Assembly (NCBI GenBank): GCA_027923505.1
Contig: BROI01000010.1
Coordinates: 372,001-436,000 of the forward strand
Length of the DNA: 64,000 nt
Source: Mayamaea pseudoterrestris
Taxonomy: Eukaryota > Bacillariophyta > Bacillariophyceae > Sellaphorales > Sellaphoraceae
Direction: 5' to 3'
The notes under the pieces were generated by a model that was given only the letters and a program-made list of their open reading frames with translations, had not been told where the DNA came from and did no database searches. Made by a program: the position numbers and the translations under genes. Below are positions 45,869 through 57,700 of this stretch, piece after piece. Within the stretch, counting starts at the first letter, position 1; every line of letters begins with the position of its first letter.

Positions 45869-48800
45869 ATCTATTTGGTGACAACTTGTCACCAGTCTCA
45901 GCCCGCAGATGCCATGACATTCAAACGCATCTACAGCAACCCCTGTAGGTGCCCAAATTACACCAGAATGATGCCAACATCATTTATCAGGCTGCGCTAA
46001 AAGATGGTAGGCTTGGCTGGTGTTTCAGGGGATGGCAATGTATTTGGTGACAACTTGTCACCAGTCTCAGCCCGCAGATGCCGTGACATTCAGACGCCCC
46101 TACAGCAGGCCCTGTAGGTGCCCAAATTACACCAGAATGGTGCCAACATCATTATTCAGGCTGCGCTACAAGATGGTAGGCTTGGCTGGTGTCTCAGGGG
46201 ATGGCAATGTATTTGGTGACAACTTGTCACCAGTCTCAGCCCGCAGATGCCATGACATTCAAACGCCCCTACAGCAAGCCCTGTAGGTGCCCCAAACTAC
46301 ACCAGAATGGTGCCTTCACTATTGTTAAGGCTGCGCTACAAGATGGTAGGCTTGGCTGGTGTCTCAGGGGATGGCAATGTATTTGGTGACAACTTGTCAC
46401 CAGTCTCAGCCCGCAGATGCCATGACATTCAAACGCCCCTACAGCAAGCCCTGTAGGTGCCCCAAAATACACCAGAATGGTGCCAACATCATTATTCAGG
46501 CTGCGCTACAAGATGGAAAGCTTGGCTGGTGTCTCAGGGGATGGCAATGTATTTGGTGACAACTTGTCACCAGTCTCAGCCCGCAGATGCCGTGACATTC
46601 AAACGCCCCTACAGCAAGCCCTGTAGGTGCCCAAATTACACCAGAATGGTGCCAACATCATTATTCAGGCTGCGCTACAAGATGGTAGGCTTGGCTGGTG
46701 TCTCAGGGGATGGCAATGTATTTGGTGACAACTTGTCACCAGTCTCAGCCCGCAGATGCCATGACATTCAAACGCCCCTACAGCAAGCCCTGTAGGTGCC
46801 CAAATTACACCAGAATGGTGCCAACATCATTATTCAGGCTGCGCTACAAGATGGTAGGCTTGGCTGGTGTCTCAGGGGATAGCAATGTATTTGGTGACAA
46901 CTTGTCACCAGTCTCAGCCCGCAGATGCCGTGACATTCAAACGCCCCTACAGCAAGCCCTGTAGGTGCCCAAATTACACCAGAATGGTGCCAACATCATT
47001 ATTCAGGCTGCGCTACAAGATGGTAAGCTTGGCTGGTGTCTCAGGGGATGGCAATGTATTTGGTGACAACTTGTCACCAGTCTCAGCCCGCAGATGCCAT
47101 GACATTCAAACGCCCCTACAGCAAGCCCTGTATACACCCAAATTACACCAGAATGGTGCCAACATCATTATTCAGGCTGCACTACGAGATGGAAAGCTTG
47201 GCTGGTGTCTCAGGGGATGGCAATGTATTTGGTGACAACTTGTCACCAGTCTCAGCCCGCAGATGCCGTGACATTCAAACGCCCCTACAGCAAGCCCTGT
47301 AGGTGCCCAAAATACACCAGAATGGTGCCAACATCATTATTCAGGCTGAGCAACAAAATGGAAAGCTTGGCGGGTGTCTCAGGTAATGGCAATGTATTTG
47401 GTGACAACTTGTCACCAGTCTCAGCCCGCAGATGCCATGACATTCAAACGCCCCTACAGCAAGCCCTGTAGGTGCCCAAATTACACCAGAATGGTGCCAA
47501 CATCATTATTCAGGCTGCGCTACAAGATGGTAGGCTTGGCTGGTGTCTCAGGGGATGGCAATGTATTTGGTGACAACTTGTCACCAGTCTCAGCCCGCAG
47601 ATGCCGTGACATTCAAACGCCCCTACAGCAAGCCCTGTAGGTGCCCAAATTACACCAGAATGGTGCCAACATCATTATTCAGGCTGCGCTACAAGATGGT
47701 AAGCTTGGCTGGTGTCTCAGGGGATGGCAATGTATTTGGTGACAACTTGTCACCAGTCTCAGCCCGCAGATGCCGTGACATTCAAACGCCCCTACAGCAG
47801 GCCCTGTAGGTGCCCAAATTACACCAGAATGGTGCCAACATCATTATTCAGGCTGCGCTACAAGATGGTAAGCTTGGCTGGTGTCTCAGGGGATGGCAAT
47901 GTATTTGGTGACAACTTGTCACCAGTCTCAGCCCGCAGATGCCATGACATTCAAACCCCCTACAGCAAGCCCTGTAGGTGCCCAAATTACACCAGAATGG
48001 TGCCAACATCATTATTCAGGCTGCGCTACAAGATGGTAAGCTTGGCTGGTGTCTCAGGGGATGGCAATGTATTTGGTGACAACTTGTCACCAGTCTCAGC
48101 CCGCAGATGCCATGACATTCAAACGCCCCTACAGCAAGCCCTGTAGGTGCCCAAATTACACCAGAATGGTGCCAACATCATTATTCAGGCTGCGCTACAA
48201 GATGGTAGGCTTGGCTGGTGTCTCAGGGGATGGCAATGTATTTGGTGACAACTTGTCACCAGTCTCAGCGCGCAGATGCCGTGACATTCAAACGCCCCTA
48301 CAGCAGGCCCTGTAGGTGCCCAAATTACACCAGAATGGTGCCAACATCATTATTCAGGCTGCGCTACAAGATGGTAGGCTTGGCTGGTGTCTCAGGGGAT
48401 GGCAATGTATTTGGTGACAACTTGTCACCAGTCTCAGCCAGCAGATGCCGTGACATTCAAACGCCCCTACAGCAAGCCCTGTAGGTGCCAAAAACAGAAT
48501 GGTGCCAACATCATTATTCAGGCTGCGCTACAAGATGGACAGCTTGGCTGGTGTCTCAGGGGATGGCAATGTATTTGGTGACAACTTGTCACCAGTCTCA
48601 GCCCGCAGATGCCGTGACATTCAAACGCCCCTACAGCAAGCCCTGTAGGTGCCCAAAATACACCAGAATGGTGCCAACATCATTATTCAGGCTGCGCTAC
48701 AAGATGGTAAGCTTGGCTGGTGTCTCAGGGGATGGCAATGTATTTGGTGACAACTTGTCACCAGTCTCAGCCCGCAGATGCCGTGACATTCAAACGCCCC

Positions 48801-51800
48801 TACAGCAAGCCCTGTAGGTGCCCAAAATACACCAGAATGGTGCCAACATCATTATTCAGGCTGCGCTACAAGATGAAAAGCTTGGCTGGTGTCTCAGGGG
48901 ATGGCAATGTATTTGGTGACAACTTGTCACCAGTCTCAGCCCGCAGATGCTCACGTGACATTCAAATGCCCCTACAGCAAGCCCTGTAGGTGCCCAAATT
49001 ACACCAGAATGGTGCCAACATCATTATTCAGGCTGCGCTACAAGATGGTAAGCTTGGCTGGTGTCTCAGGGGATGGCAATGTATTTGGTGACAACTTGTC
49101 ACCAGTCTCAGCCCGCAGATGCCGTGACATTCAAACGCCCCTACAGCAAGCCCTGTAGGTGCCCAAATTACACCAGAATGGTGCCAACATCATTATTCAG
49201 GCTGCACTACAAGATGGAATGCTTGGCTGGTGTCTCAGGGGATGGCAATGTATTTGGTGACAACTTGTCACCAGTCTCAGCCAGCAGATGCCGCGACATT
49301 CAAACGCCCCTACAGCAAGCCCTGTAGGGCCCCAAATTACACCAGAATGGCGCCAACATCATTATTCAGGCTGCACTACAAGATGGAATGCTTGGCTGGT
49401 GTCTCAGGGGATGGCAATGTATTTGGTGACAACTTGTCACCAGTCTCAGCCCGCAGATGCCATGACATTCAAACGCCCCTACAGCAAGCCCTGTAGGTGC
49501 CCAAATTACACCAGAATGGTGCCAACATCATTATTCAGGCTGCGCTACAAGATGGAAAGCTTGGCTGGTGTCTCAGGGGATGGCAATGTATTTGGTGACA
49601 ACTTGTCACCAGTCTCAGCCCGCAGATGCCATGACATTCAAACGCCCCTACAGCAAGCCCTGTAGGTGCCCAAATTACACCAGAATGGTGCCAACATCAT
49701 TATTCAGGCTGCACTACAAGATGGAATGCTTGGCTGGTGTCTCAGGGGATGGCAATGTATTTGGTGACAACTTGTCACCAGTCTCAGCCTGCAGATGCCG
49801 TGACATTCAAACGCCCCTACAGCAAGCCCTGTAGGTGCCCAAATTACACCAGAATGGTGCCAACATCATTATTCAGGCTGCGCTACAAGATGGTATGCTT
49901 GGCTGGTGTCTCAGGGGATGGCAATGTATTTGGTGACAACTTGTCACCAGTCTCAGCCCGCAGATGCCGTGACATTCAAACGCCCCTACAGCAAGCCCTG
50001 TAGGTGCCCAAATTACACCAGAATGGTGCCAACATCATTATTCAGGCTGCGCTACAAGATGGTAGGCTTGGCTGGTGTCTCAGGGGATGGCAATGTATTT
50101 GGTGACAACTTGTCACCAGTCTCAGCCCGCAGATGCCGTGACATTCAAACGCCCCTACAGCAAGCCCTGTAGGTGCCCAAATTACACCAGAATGGTGCCA
50201 ACATCATTATTCAGGCTGCACTACAAGATGGAATGCTTGGCTGGTGTCTCAGGGGATGGCAATGTATTTGGTGACAACTTGTCACCAGTCTCAGCCCGCA
50301 GATGCCATGACATTCAAACGCCCCTACAGCAAGCCCAGTAGGTGCCCAAATTACACCAGAATGGTGCCAACATCATTATTCAGGCTGCGCTACAAGATGG
50401 TAAGCTTGGCTGGTGTCTCAGGGGATGGCAATGTATTTGGTGACAACTTGTCACCAGTCTCAGCCAGCAGATGTCGTGACATTCCACCCCCCTACAGCAG
50501 GCCCTGTAGGTGCCCAAATTACACCAGAATGGTGTCAACATCATTATTCAGGCTGCGCTACAAGTTGGTTAGCTTGGCGGGTGTCTCAGGGGATGGCAAT
50601 GTTTTGGTGACAACTTGTCACCAGTCTCAGCCAGCAGATGTCGTGACATTCAACCCCCCTACAGCAGGCCCTGTAGGTGCCCCAAATTACACCAGAATGG
50701 TGCCAACATCATTATTCAGGCGGCGCTACAAGATGGTAAGCTTGGCTGGTGTCTCAGGGGATGGCAATGTATTTGGTGACAACTTGTCACCAGTCTCAGC
50801 CAGCAGATGCCATGACATTTAGACGCCCCTACAGCAAGCCCTGTAGGTGCCCAAATTACACCAGAATGGTGCCAACATCATTATTCAGGCTGCACTACAA
50901 GATGGAAAGCTTGGCTGGTGTCTCAGGGGATGGCAATGTATTTGGTGACAACTTGTCACCAGTCTCAGCCCGCAGATGCCAACGCCCCTACAGCAAGCCC
51001 TGTAGGTGCCCAATTTACACCAGAATGGTGCCAACATCATTATTCAGGCTGCACTACAAGATGGAAAGCTTGGCTGGTGTCTTAGGAGATGGCAATGTAT
51101 TTGGTGACAACTTGTCACCAGTCTCAGCCCGCAGATGCCGTGACCTTCAAATGCCCCTACAGCAAGCCCTGTAGGTGCCCAAATTACACCAGAACGGTGC
51201 CAACATCACGATTTAGGCTGCGCTACAAGATGGTAGGCTTGGCTGGTGTCTCAGGGGTTGTATGGCAATGTATTTGGTGACAACTTGTCACCAGTCTCAG
51301 CCAGCAGATGCCATGACATTCAGATGCGCCTACAGCAAACCCTGTAGGTGCCCAAATTACACCAAAATGGTGCCAACATCATTATTCAGGCTGCACTACA
51401 AGATGGAAAGCTTGGCTGGTGTCTCAGGGGATGGCAATGTATTTGGTGACAACTTGTCACCAGTCTCAGCCAGCAGATGCCGTGACCTTCAAATGCCCCT
51501 ACAGCAAGCCCTGTAGGTGCCCAAATTACACCAGAACGGTGCCAACATCATTATTCAGGCTGCGCTACAAGATGGTAGGTTTGGCTGGTGTCTCAGGGGT
51601 TGTATGGCAATGTATTTGGTGACAACTTGTCACCAGTCTCAGCCCACAGATGCCATGACATTCAGATGCACCTACAGCAAACCCTGTAGGTGCCCAAAAT
51701 ACACCAAAATGGTGCCAACATCATTATTCAGGCTGCACTACAAGATGGATAGCTTGGCTGGTGTCTCAGGGGATGGCAATGTATTTGGTGACAACTTGTC

Positions 51801-52075
51801 ACCAGTCTCAGCCAGCAGATGCCATGACCTTCAAACGCCCCTACAGCAAGCCCTGTATGGGGCCCAAATTACACCAGAATGGTGACAACATCATTATTCA
51901 GGCTGCACTACAAGATGGTAGGCTTGGCTGGTGTCTCAGGGGATGGCAATGTATTTGGTGACAACTTGTCACCAGTCTCAGCTAGCAGATGCCATGACAT
52001 TCAGATGCCCCTACAGCAAGCCCTGTAGGTGCCCAAATTACACCAGAATGGTGCCAACATCATTATTCAGGCTGC
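45869..52075 (-). repeat. Satellite A array 2, left block (inverted relative to array 1)
   Basis: About 37 head-to-tail copies of the 169-bp unit, written on the plus strand as the reverse complement of array 1. Compared with array 1 the block is marked by CCCAAATTACACCAGAATGG instead of CCCAAAATACACCAGAATGG, by two forms AGCCCGCAGATGCC and AGCCAGCAGATGCC, and by AGATGGTAGGCTTGG, AGATGGTAAGCTTGG or AGATGGAAAGCTTGG. Near 50940-51650 pairs of units repeat as dimers: the insertion GGGGTTGTATGGCAATG recurs at about 51254 and 51597. Confidence 0.97.
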
Positions 52076-52862
52076 TCCCCAAGGCAGTCTCACAACAAGG
52101 TCGGCAAGCTAACCAAAGGAATGGGAGGCAACCCAATCAACATCGGCATGTGGTCTGCCCATTGTCGGTAGCTGTTCCCATTCTTCTCTCCCCGCACCAC
52201 TGATGACATGACTATCGATCACAGTGTACTCATAAGGGTATCTAATGAGTGTCCCCAAGGCAGTCTCCTCGAAGCATCCGCCCTGAGCCGGACAATCAGC
52301 ACAAGTGCAGATTGCCCTCCGTCGCTCGGCTGTTTCCTTCCGCGTGCCTGGCTGCGCCCGGCCAGCTGCCCAAAGTCGGCAGCGATGTCCTGTGGTTGCA
52401 TTTGCTATGTGGACTCGGAGTGCAAACTCCGGGTCCCTGGAGCAACAACCACGTCATCAATGATGACTGGAGCGAATCCTGTGAGGAGGATTCGCCACAA
52501 CCCACACGAACAACAGCTTGCTGGGGGCAGTCACGCCACACAAACAAACAAGAAGCCGTGTGGCGAGAACCGCAGAAGAAAGGAAAGAGAAGGAGAACAA
52601 GAAAACTATGGATCTGGTGGAAAGACCCTGGAGATGGCTCCTGATAAGGAGGAGCTAGCTAAAGATGAGGAGCGCACAAGCAACCAGCCCGAAGGACGGC
52701 GACTCGGATGCAAACCTTTAGCTACATTCTTGTAACCTATAAATCTCAATGTTGCAGAAGAGTGTAACGTCTGCTAGTAGATGAGGTCATGTATGACTCT
52801 CAAAGTAAAACTGCTCCCTGGATAGCCTTGAGCGTGAGGCGCCCAACTTCCTGGGAGCTTTC

Positions 52863-53578
52863 TCAAAGGTAATGCTGCACAGAAGGCGCTGACCATCTTA
52901 AACGGAAAGCAATCTCCTGTATATCAAGGCCTGCGTTCTACAAAGCAACTGCCGCCATGACGCGATTGGAATGAGCCACTATGCGGGTCACATTTTGGCG
53001 CAGGAAATGTTGTGGGTTTGGGTATGCTCCAACCACCGCTGCTCGCATCACTTTGATGATATCCCGTGACTGTAGATAGTCATAACTCCCAGTGGAAGAC
53101 GTTCGAAAGACACCCAAAGGCTCCTTGAATGGTTTGCTGTGAAGGCACCATGCGCGTCCAATGATGGACATACTTGCTGCGATGGGGCAAATGAATGGAT
53201 GCCCGGACCATTTAAATTTTCGTATGGTGAAATTGGTTTGGCTCTTGTCATAGCGAAAGCGCAAGTGCAATTCAGCCTGTCATGTGTGATCAGGACGCTG
53301 TCAGCCGTGTAAAACATGAAATCTAAATCAATGAATGCCAGCGGTTGGTTGGCCCATTCACCGGCATCCCTATTTGCTGGGACCTTGCTGAAGCATCCTC
53401 TACGTGCTGTAGTCTGTGCGTATTCATTTGCTCGCGAGCCAGTGAAAGCCCCAAGGCATGTCCAGTCGAAAACGGCGGTTTGTACGTCAAGATTTACTGT
53501 TGCGTTGGTGGCCGTCTCCTTTTTCAATGTGGCGTATAAGTACTCAAACATCTTGTTGGTGAATGGCTCGCGCTTCTC
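52863..53578 (-). pseudogene. Tyrosine recombinase remnant
   Basis: The pieces FDWTCLGAFTGSRANEYAQ, FIDLDFMFY, RFRYDKSQTNFTIRKFKWSG, HPFICPIAASMSI and IVAHSNRVMAAVAL follow the order of XerD-like and DIRS tyrosine recombinases: the first catalytic Arg in GSRANE and the HxxR box in HSNR. A TAG at 52938-52940 interrupts, but the same frame continues with GLDIQEIAFRLRW and reaches a Tyr codon at 52869-52871 in the usual position of the nucleophile. A frameshift lies near 53270. The upstream open stretch (53579-53890) ends with a stop in the linker and probably encodes the N-terminal DNA-binding helices. All four catalytic positions can be recognised, but not in one open frame. Confidence 0.7.
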
Positions 53579-54765
53579 TCACGCCTTCTGCCACTTGCGC
53601 CGACTGGCCAGTATGTCGGCAAGCATTGGATGATATCCCTCCTTGCTTATATTTTGGATTGGAAATTTCCTGTTGAGGAACAACTCGAGGAGGGAGTGTG
53701 CTGCATTTAAGTAGCCCACCAATGTTTTCACCATCAATGGATCTTGTTGGGCGCCGGCCTTCCCTTGGAGTTTCTTTTTGTCAATCTCAAGTGATGTTTT
53801 ACCAGAGGCCACAGCAAACAAGTATCCCGCTAGGATCGCAACTTCTTGCCCCGGTGAGACTTCCGCAAAAGACTTGTCTGTGAATCCTGCCTGGAGACTC
53901 CATCTTCCAAAATGCGAGGCTCTCTGATCAAACGCGCAATCGTTTCTGGCCCGTATGTCGCCTCGCTCGCGCTCCCATTGATCAGGGACAAGATCGTTGA
54001 AAGCAGCTCTCGCTCCACTAGGAAGATTTTGCAGGCTGCCAATGCCTGCGTGTCCTGTGAGATAACGGACGCCCACGACATTGTTGATGGAGTGAATCGA
54101 GAGAGTTGGTCGGCTTCCACAAGCGCCGAGGTGTTGTCTGACAATACATTGAGAATGTGTTGTCGATCTCGAATGGCTGGTGTGTGGCAGATGGCACACA
54201 AAGACAGTACCACGTTTATGACAATGGCCACGAATTCCAAAATATTGATATGGTATTCATCCGTGACGAGCGGTCGTTGAGAAGGCTTGGTATTGAATTT
54301 GCGCATTTTGAATTTGCAGGTAGCCAAGTCCTCGTCATTCAAGCGCCACATAAAGAGCAAGGTGAGATTCCATCCCACGACTCCTTTCGTGCTGGCATCA
54401 CTCCGCATGGAGTTATTTGGCCTTCGGTCAACCATGAGGCCAATTGGTTTGTGCCACACGTGTTGCCAGGCTGGATTGTTCAAAGTAGGATACAGCATGT
54501 GCAAGTCATCTAAGACTTCTTTTGAGAGAGCAATCCGACCCTTGCGCCACCAAGCTCTTGAGGAAGGCTTGGAAGTGCGAGCTTTAGCTGCCACACGCCT
54601 TGCCTGTTCATCGGCCTTTCGGGCCGCATCCAAAAGAGACTGTTGGACTCTAATGGAAAGAAAATCGGCTAGGTCTGCCACAAAGGCACCGTGTCGCATC
54701 AAACCAACAATGGAGGATTTATCAGCGGCAGTGACGACTACCGTTTTGAATTGTTTGTTTGACAA
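53579..54765 (-). pseudogene. RNase H-like domain and linker of the DIRS/Ngaro-like element
   Basis: The open stretch from 54765 to 53830 (311 residues) carries SDASTKGVVGWN, EYHINILEFVAIVINVV and VLSDNTSALVEA, which correspond to the Asp, Glu and Asp catalytic positions of the RNase H domain in DIRS-like elements. The preceding LDDLHMLYPTLNNPAW resembles the region that normally follows the reverse transcriptase. A frameshift around 53890-53930 moves the rest (AEVSPGQEVAILAGYLFAVA to DILASRRKWQKA) to another frame, ending at a stop at 53579. The ATG is probably not a natural start, because a reverse transcriptase should precede it. Confidence 0.65.
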
Positions 54766-54784
54766 CCAATCCGAGTGTAGGTGC

Positions 54785-57700
54785 GGCCCAAATTACACCA
54801 GAATGGTGACAACATCATTATTCAGGCTGCACTACAAGATGGTAGGCTTGGCTGGTGTCTCAGGGGATGGCAATGTATTTGGTGACAACTTGTCACCAGT
54901 CTCAGCCAGCAGATGCCATGACATTCAGATGCCCCTACAGCAAGCCCTGTAGGTGCCCAAATTACACCAGAATGGTGATAACATCATTATTCAGGCTGCA
55001 TACAAGATGGAAAGCTTGGCTGGTGTCTCAGGGGATGGCAATGTATTTGGTGACAACTTGTCACCAGTCTCAGCCAGCAGATGCCATGACCTTCAAACGC
55101 CCCTACAGCAAGCCCTGTATGGGGCCCAAATTACACCAGAATGGTGCCAACATCATTATTCAGGCTGCACTACAAGATGGTAGGCTTGGCTGGTGTCTCA
55201 GGGGATGGCAATGTATTTGGTGACAACTTGTCACCAGTCTCAGCCAGCAGATGCCATGACATTCAGACGCCCCTACAGCAAGCCCTGTAGGTGCCCAAAT
55301 TACACCAGAATGGTGCCAACATCATGGTTCAGGCTGCACTACAAGATGGAAAGCTTGGCTGGTGTCTCAGGGGATGGCAATGTATTTGGTGACAACCTGT
55401 CACCAGTCTCAGCCCGCAGATGCCATGACATTCAGACGCCCCTACAGCAAGCCCTGTAGGTGCCCAAATTACACCAGAATGGTGCCAACATCATTATTCT
55501 GGCTGCACTACAAGATGGAAAGCTTGGCTGGTGTCTCAGGGGATGGCAATGTATTTGGTGACAACTTGTCACCAGTCTCAGCCAGCAGATGCCATGACCT
55601 TCAAACGCCCCTACAGCAAGCCCTGTATGGGGCCCAAATTACACCAGAATGGTGACAACATCATTATTCAGGCTGCACTACAAGATGGAAAGCTTGGCTG
55701 GTGTCTCAGGGGATGGCAATGTATTTGGTGACAACTTGTCACCAGTCTCAGCCAGCAGATGCCATGACATTCAGACGCCCCTACAGCAAGCCCTGTAGGT
55801 GCCCAAATTACACCAGAATGGTGCCAACATCATTATTCAGGCTGCACTACAAGATGGAAAGCTTGGCTGGTGTCTCAGGGGATGGCAATGTATTTGGTGA
55901 CAACTTGTCACCAGTCTCAGCCCGCAGATGCCATGACATTCAGACGCCCCTACAGCAAGCCCTGTAGGTGCCCAAATTACACCAGAATGGTGACAACATC
56001 ATTATTCAGGCTGCACTACAAGATGGAAAGCTTGGCTGGTGTCTCAGGGGATGGCAATGTATTTGGTGACAACTTGTCACCAGTCTCAGCCCGCAAATGC
56101 CATGACATTCAGACGCCCCTACAGCAAGCCCTGTAGGTGCCCAAATTACACCAGAATGGTGCCAACATCATTATTCCGGCTGCACTACAATTGGGAAAGC
56201 TTGGCTGGTGTCTCAGGGGATGGCAATGTATCTGGTGACAACTTGTCACCAGTCTCAGCCAGCAGATGCCATGACATTCAGATGCCCCTACAGCAAGCCC
56301 TGTAGGTGCCCAAATTACACCAGAATGGTGCCAACATCATTATTCAGGTTGCACTACAAGATGGAAAGCTTGGCTGGTGTCTCAAGGGATGGCAATGTAT
56401 ATGGTGACAACTTGTCACCAGTCTCAGCCCGCAGATGCCATGACATTCAGACGCCCCTACAGCAAGCCCTGTAGGTGCCCAAATTACACCAGAACGGTGA
56501 CAACATCATTCTTCTGGCTGCACTACAAGATGGAAAGCTTGGCTGGTGTCTCAGGGGATGGCAATGTATTTGGTGACAACTTGTCACCAGTCTCAGTTAG
56601 CAGATGCCATGACCTTCAAATGCCCCTACAGCAAGCCCTGTATGGGGCCCAAATTACACCAGAATGGTGCCAACATCATTATTCAGGCTGCACTACAAGA
56701 TGGAAAGCTTGGCTGGTGTCTCAGGGGATGGCAATGTATTTGGTGACAACTTGTCACCAGTCTCAGCCCGCAGATGCCATGACATTCAGACGCCCCTACA
56801 GCAAGCCCTGTAGGTGCCCAAATTACACCAGAATGGTGCCAACATCACTATTCAGGCTGTACTACAAGATGGAAAGCTTGGCTGGTGTCTCAGGGGATGG
56901 CAATGTATTTGGTGACAACTTGTCACCAGTCTCAACCCGCAGATGCCATGACATTCAGACGCCCCTACAGCAAGCCCTGTAGGTGCCCTAATTACACCAG
57001 AATGGTGCCAACATCATTATTCAGGCTGCACTACAAGATGCGAATTTTGGCTGGTGTCTCAGGGGATGGCAATGTATTTGGTGACAACTTGTCACCAGTC
57101 TCAGCCCGCAGATGCCTTCATATCAATTGCCCCTACAGCAAGCCCTGTAGCTGCCCAAATTACACCAGAATGGTGCCAACATCATTATTCAGGCTGCACT
57201 ACAAGATGGAAAGCTTGGCTGGTGTCTCAGGGGATGGCAATGTATTTGGTGACAACTTGTCACCAGTCTCAGCCAGCAGATGCCATGATATTCAGACGCC
57301 CCTACAGCAAGCCCTGTAGGTGCCCAAATTACACCAGAATGGTGCCAACAGCATGATTCAGGCTGCACTACAAGACGGAAAGCTTGGCTGGTGTCTCAGG
57401 GGATGGCAATGTATTTGGTGACAACTTGTCACCAGTCTCAGCCCGCAGATGCCATGACATTCAGACGCCCCTACAGCAAGCCCTGTAGGTGCCCAAATTA
57501 CCCCACAATGCTGCCAACATCATTATTTAGGCGGCACTACAAGATGGAAAGCTTGGCTGGTGTCTCAGGGGACGGCAATGTATTTGGTGACAACTTGTCA
57601 CCAGTTTCAGCCAGCAGATGCCATGACATTCAAACGCCCCTATAGCAAGCCCTATAGGTGCCCAAATTACACCAGAATGGTGCCAACATCATTATTCAGG

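Larger units (their letters stand above)
52076..54784 (-). mobile_element. Decayed tyrosine-recombinase retroelement (DIRS/Ngaro-like) inside array 2
   Basis: 2.7 kb of non-satellite sequence. On the minus strand it encodes, in order, an RNase H-like domain and a tyrosine recombinase, the gene order of DIRS/Ngaro-type elements. The reverse transcriptase that should precede RNase H is absent, so the element is 5'-truncated. Bases 52076-52860 are non-coding and hold a 16-bp direct repeat, TCCCCAAGGCAGTCTC, at 52076 and 52252; the first copy lies exactly at the junction with the satellite. Two frameshifts and at least three stops make it dead. Satellite sequence flanking both sides is almost identical over about 210 bp. 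Confidence 0.75.

Noticed and set aside
52208-52735. 175-residue plus-strand open frame (charged C-terminal part)
   Set aside because: It runs antisense to the non-coding end of the recombinase element, is not supported by any motif and overlaps other frames of similar length.
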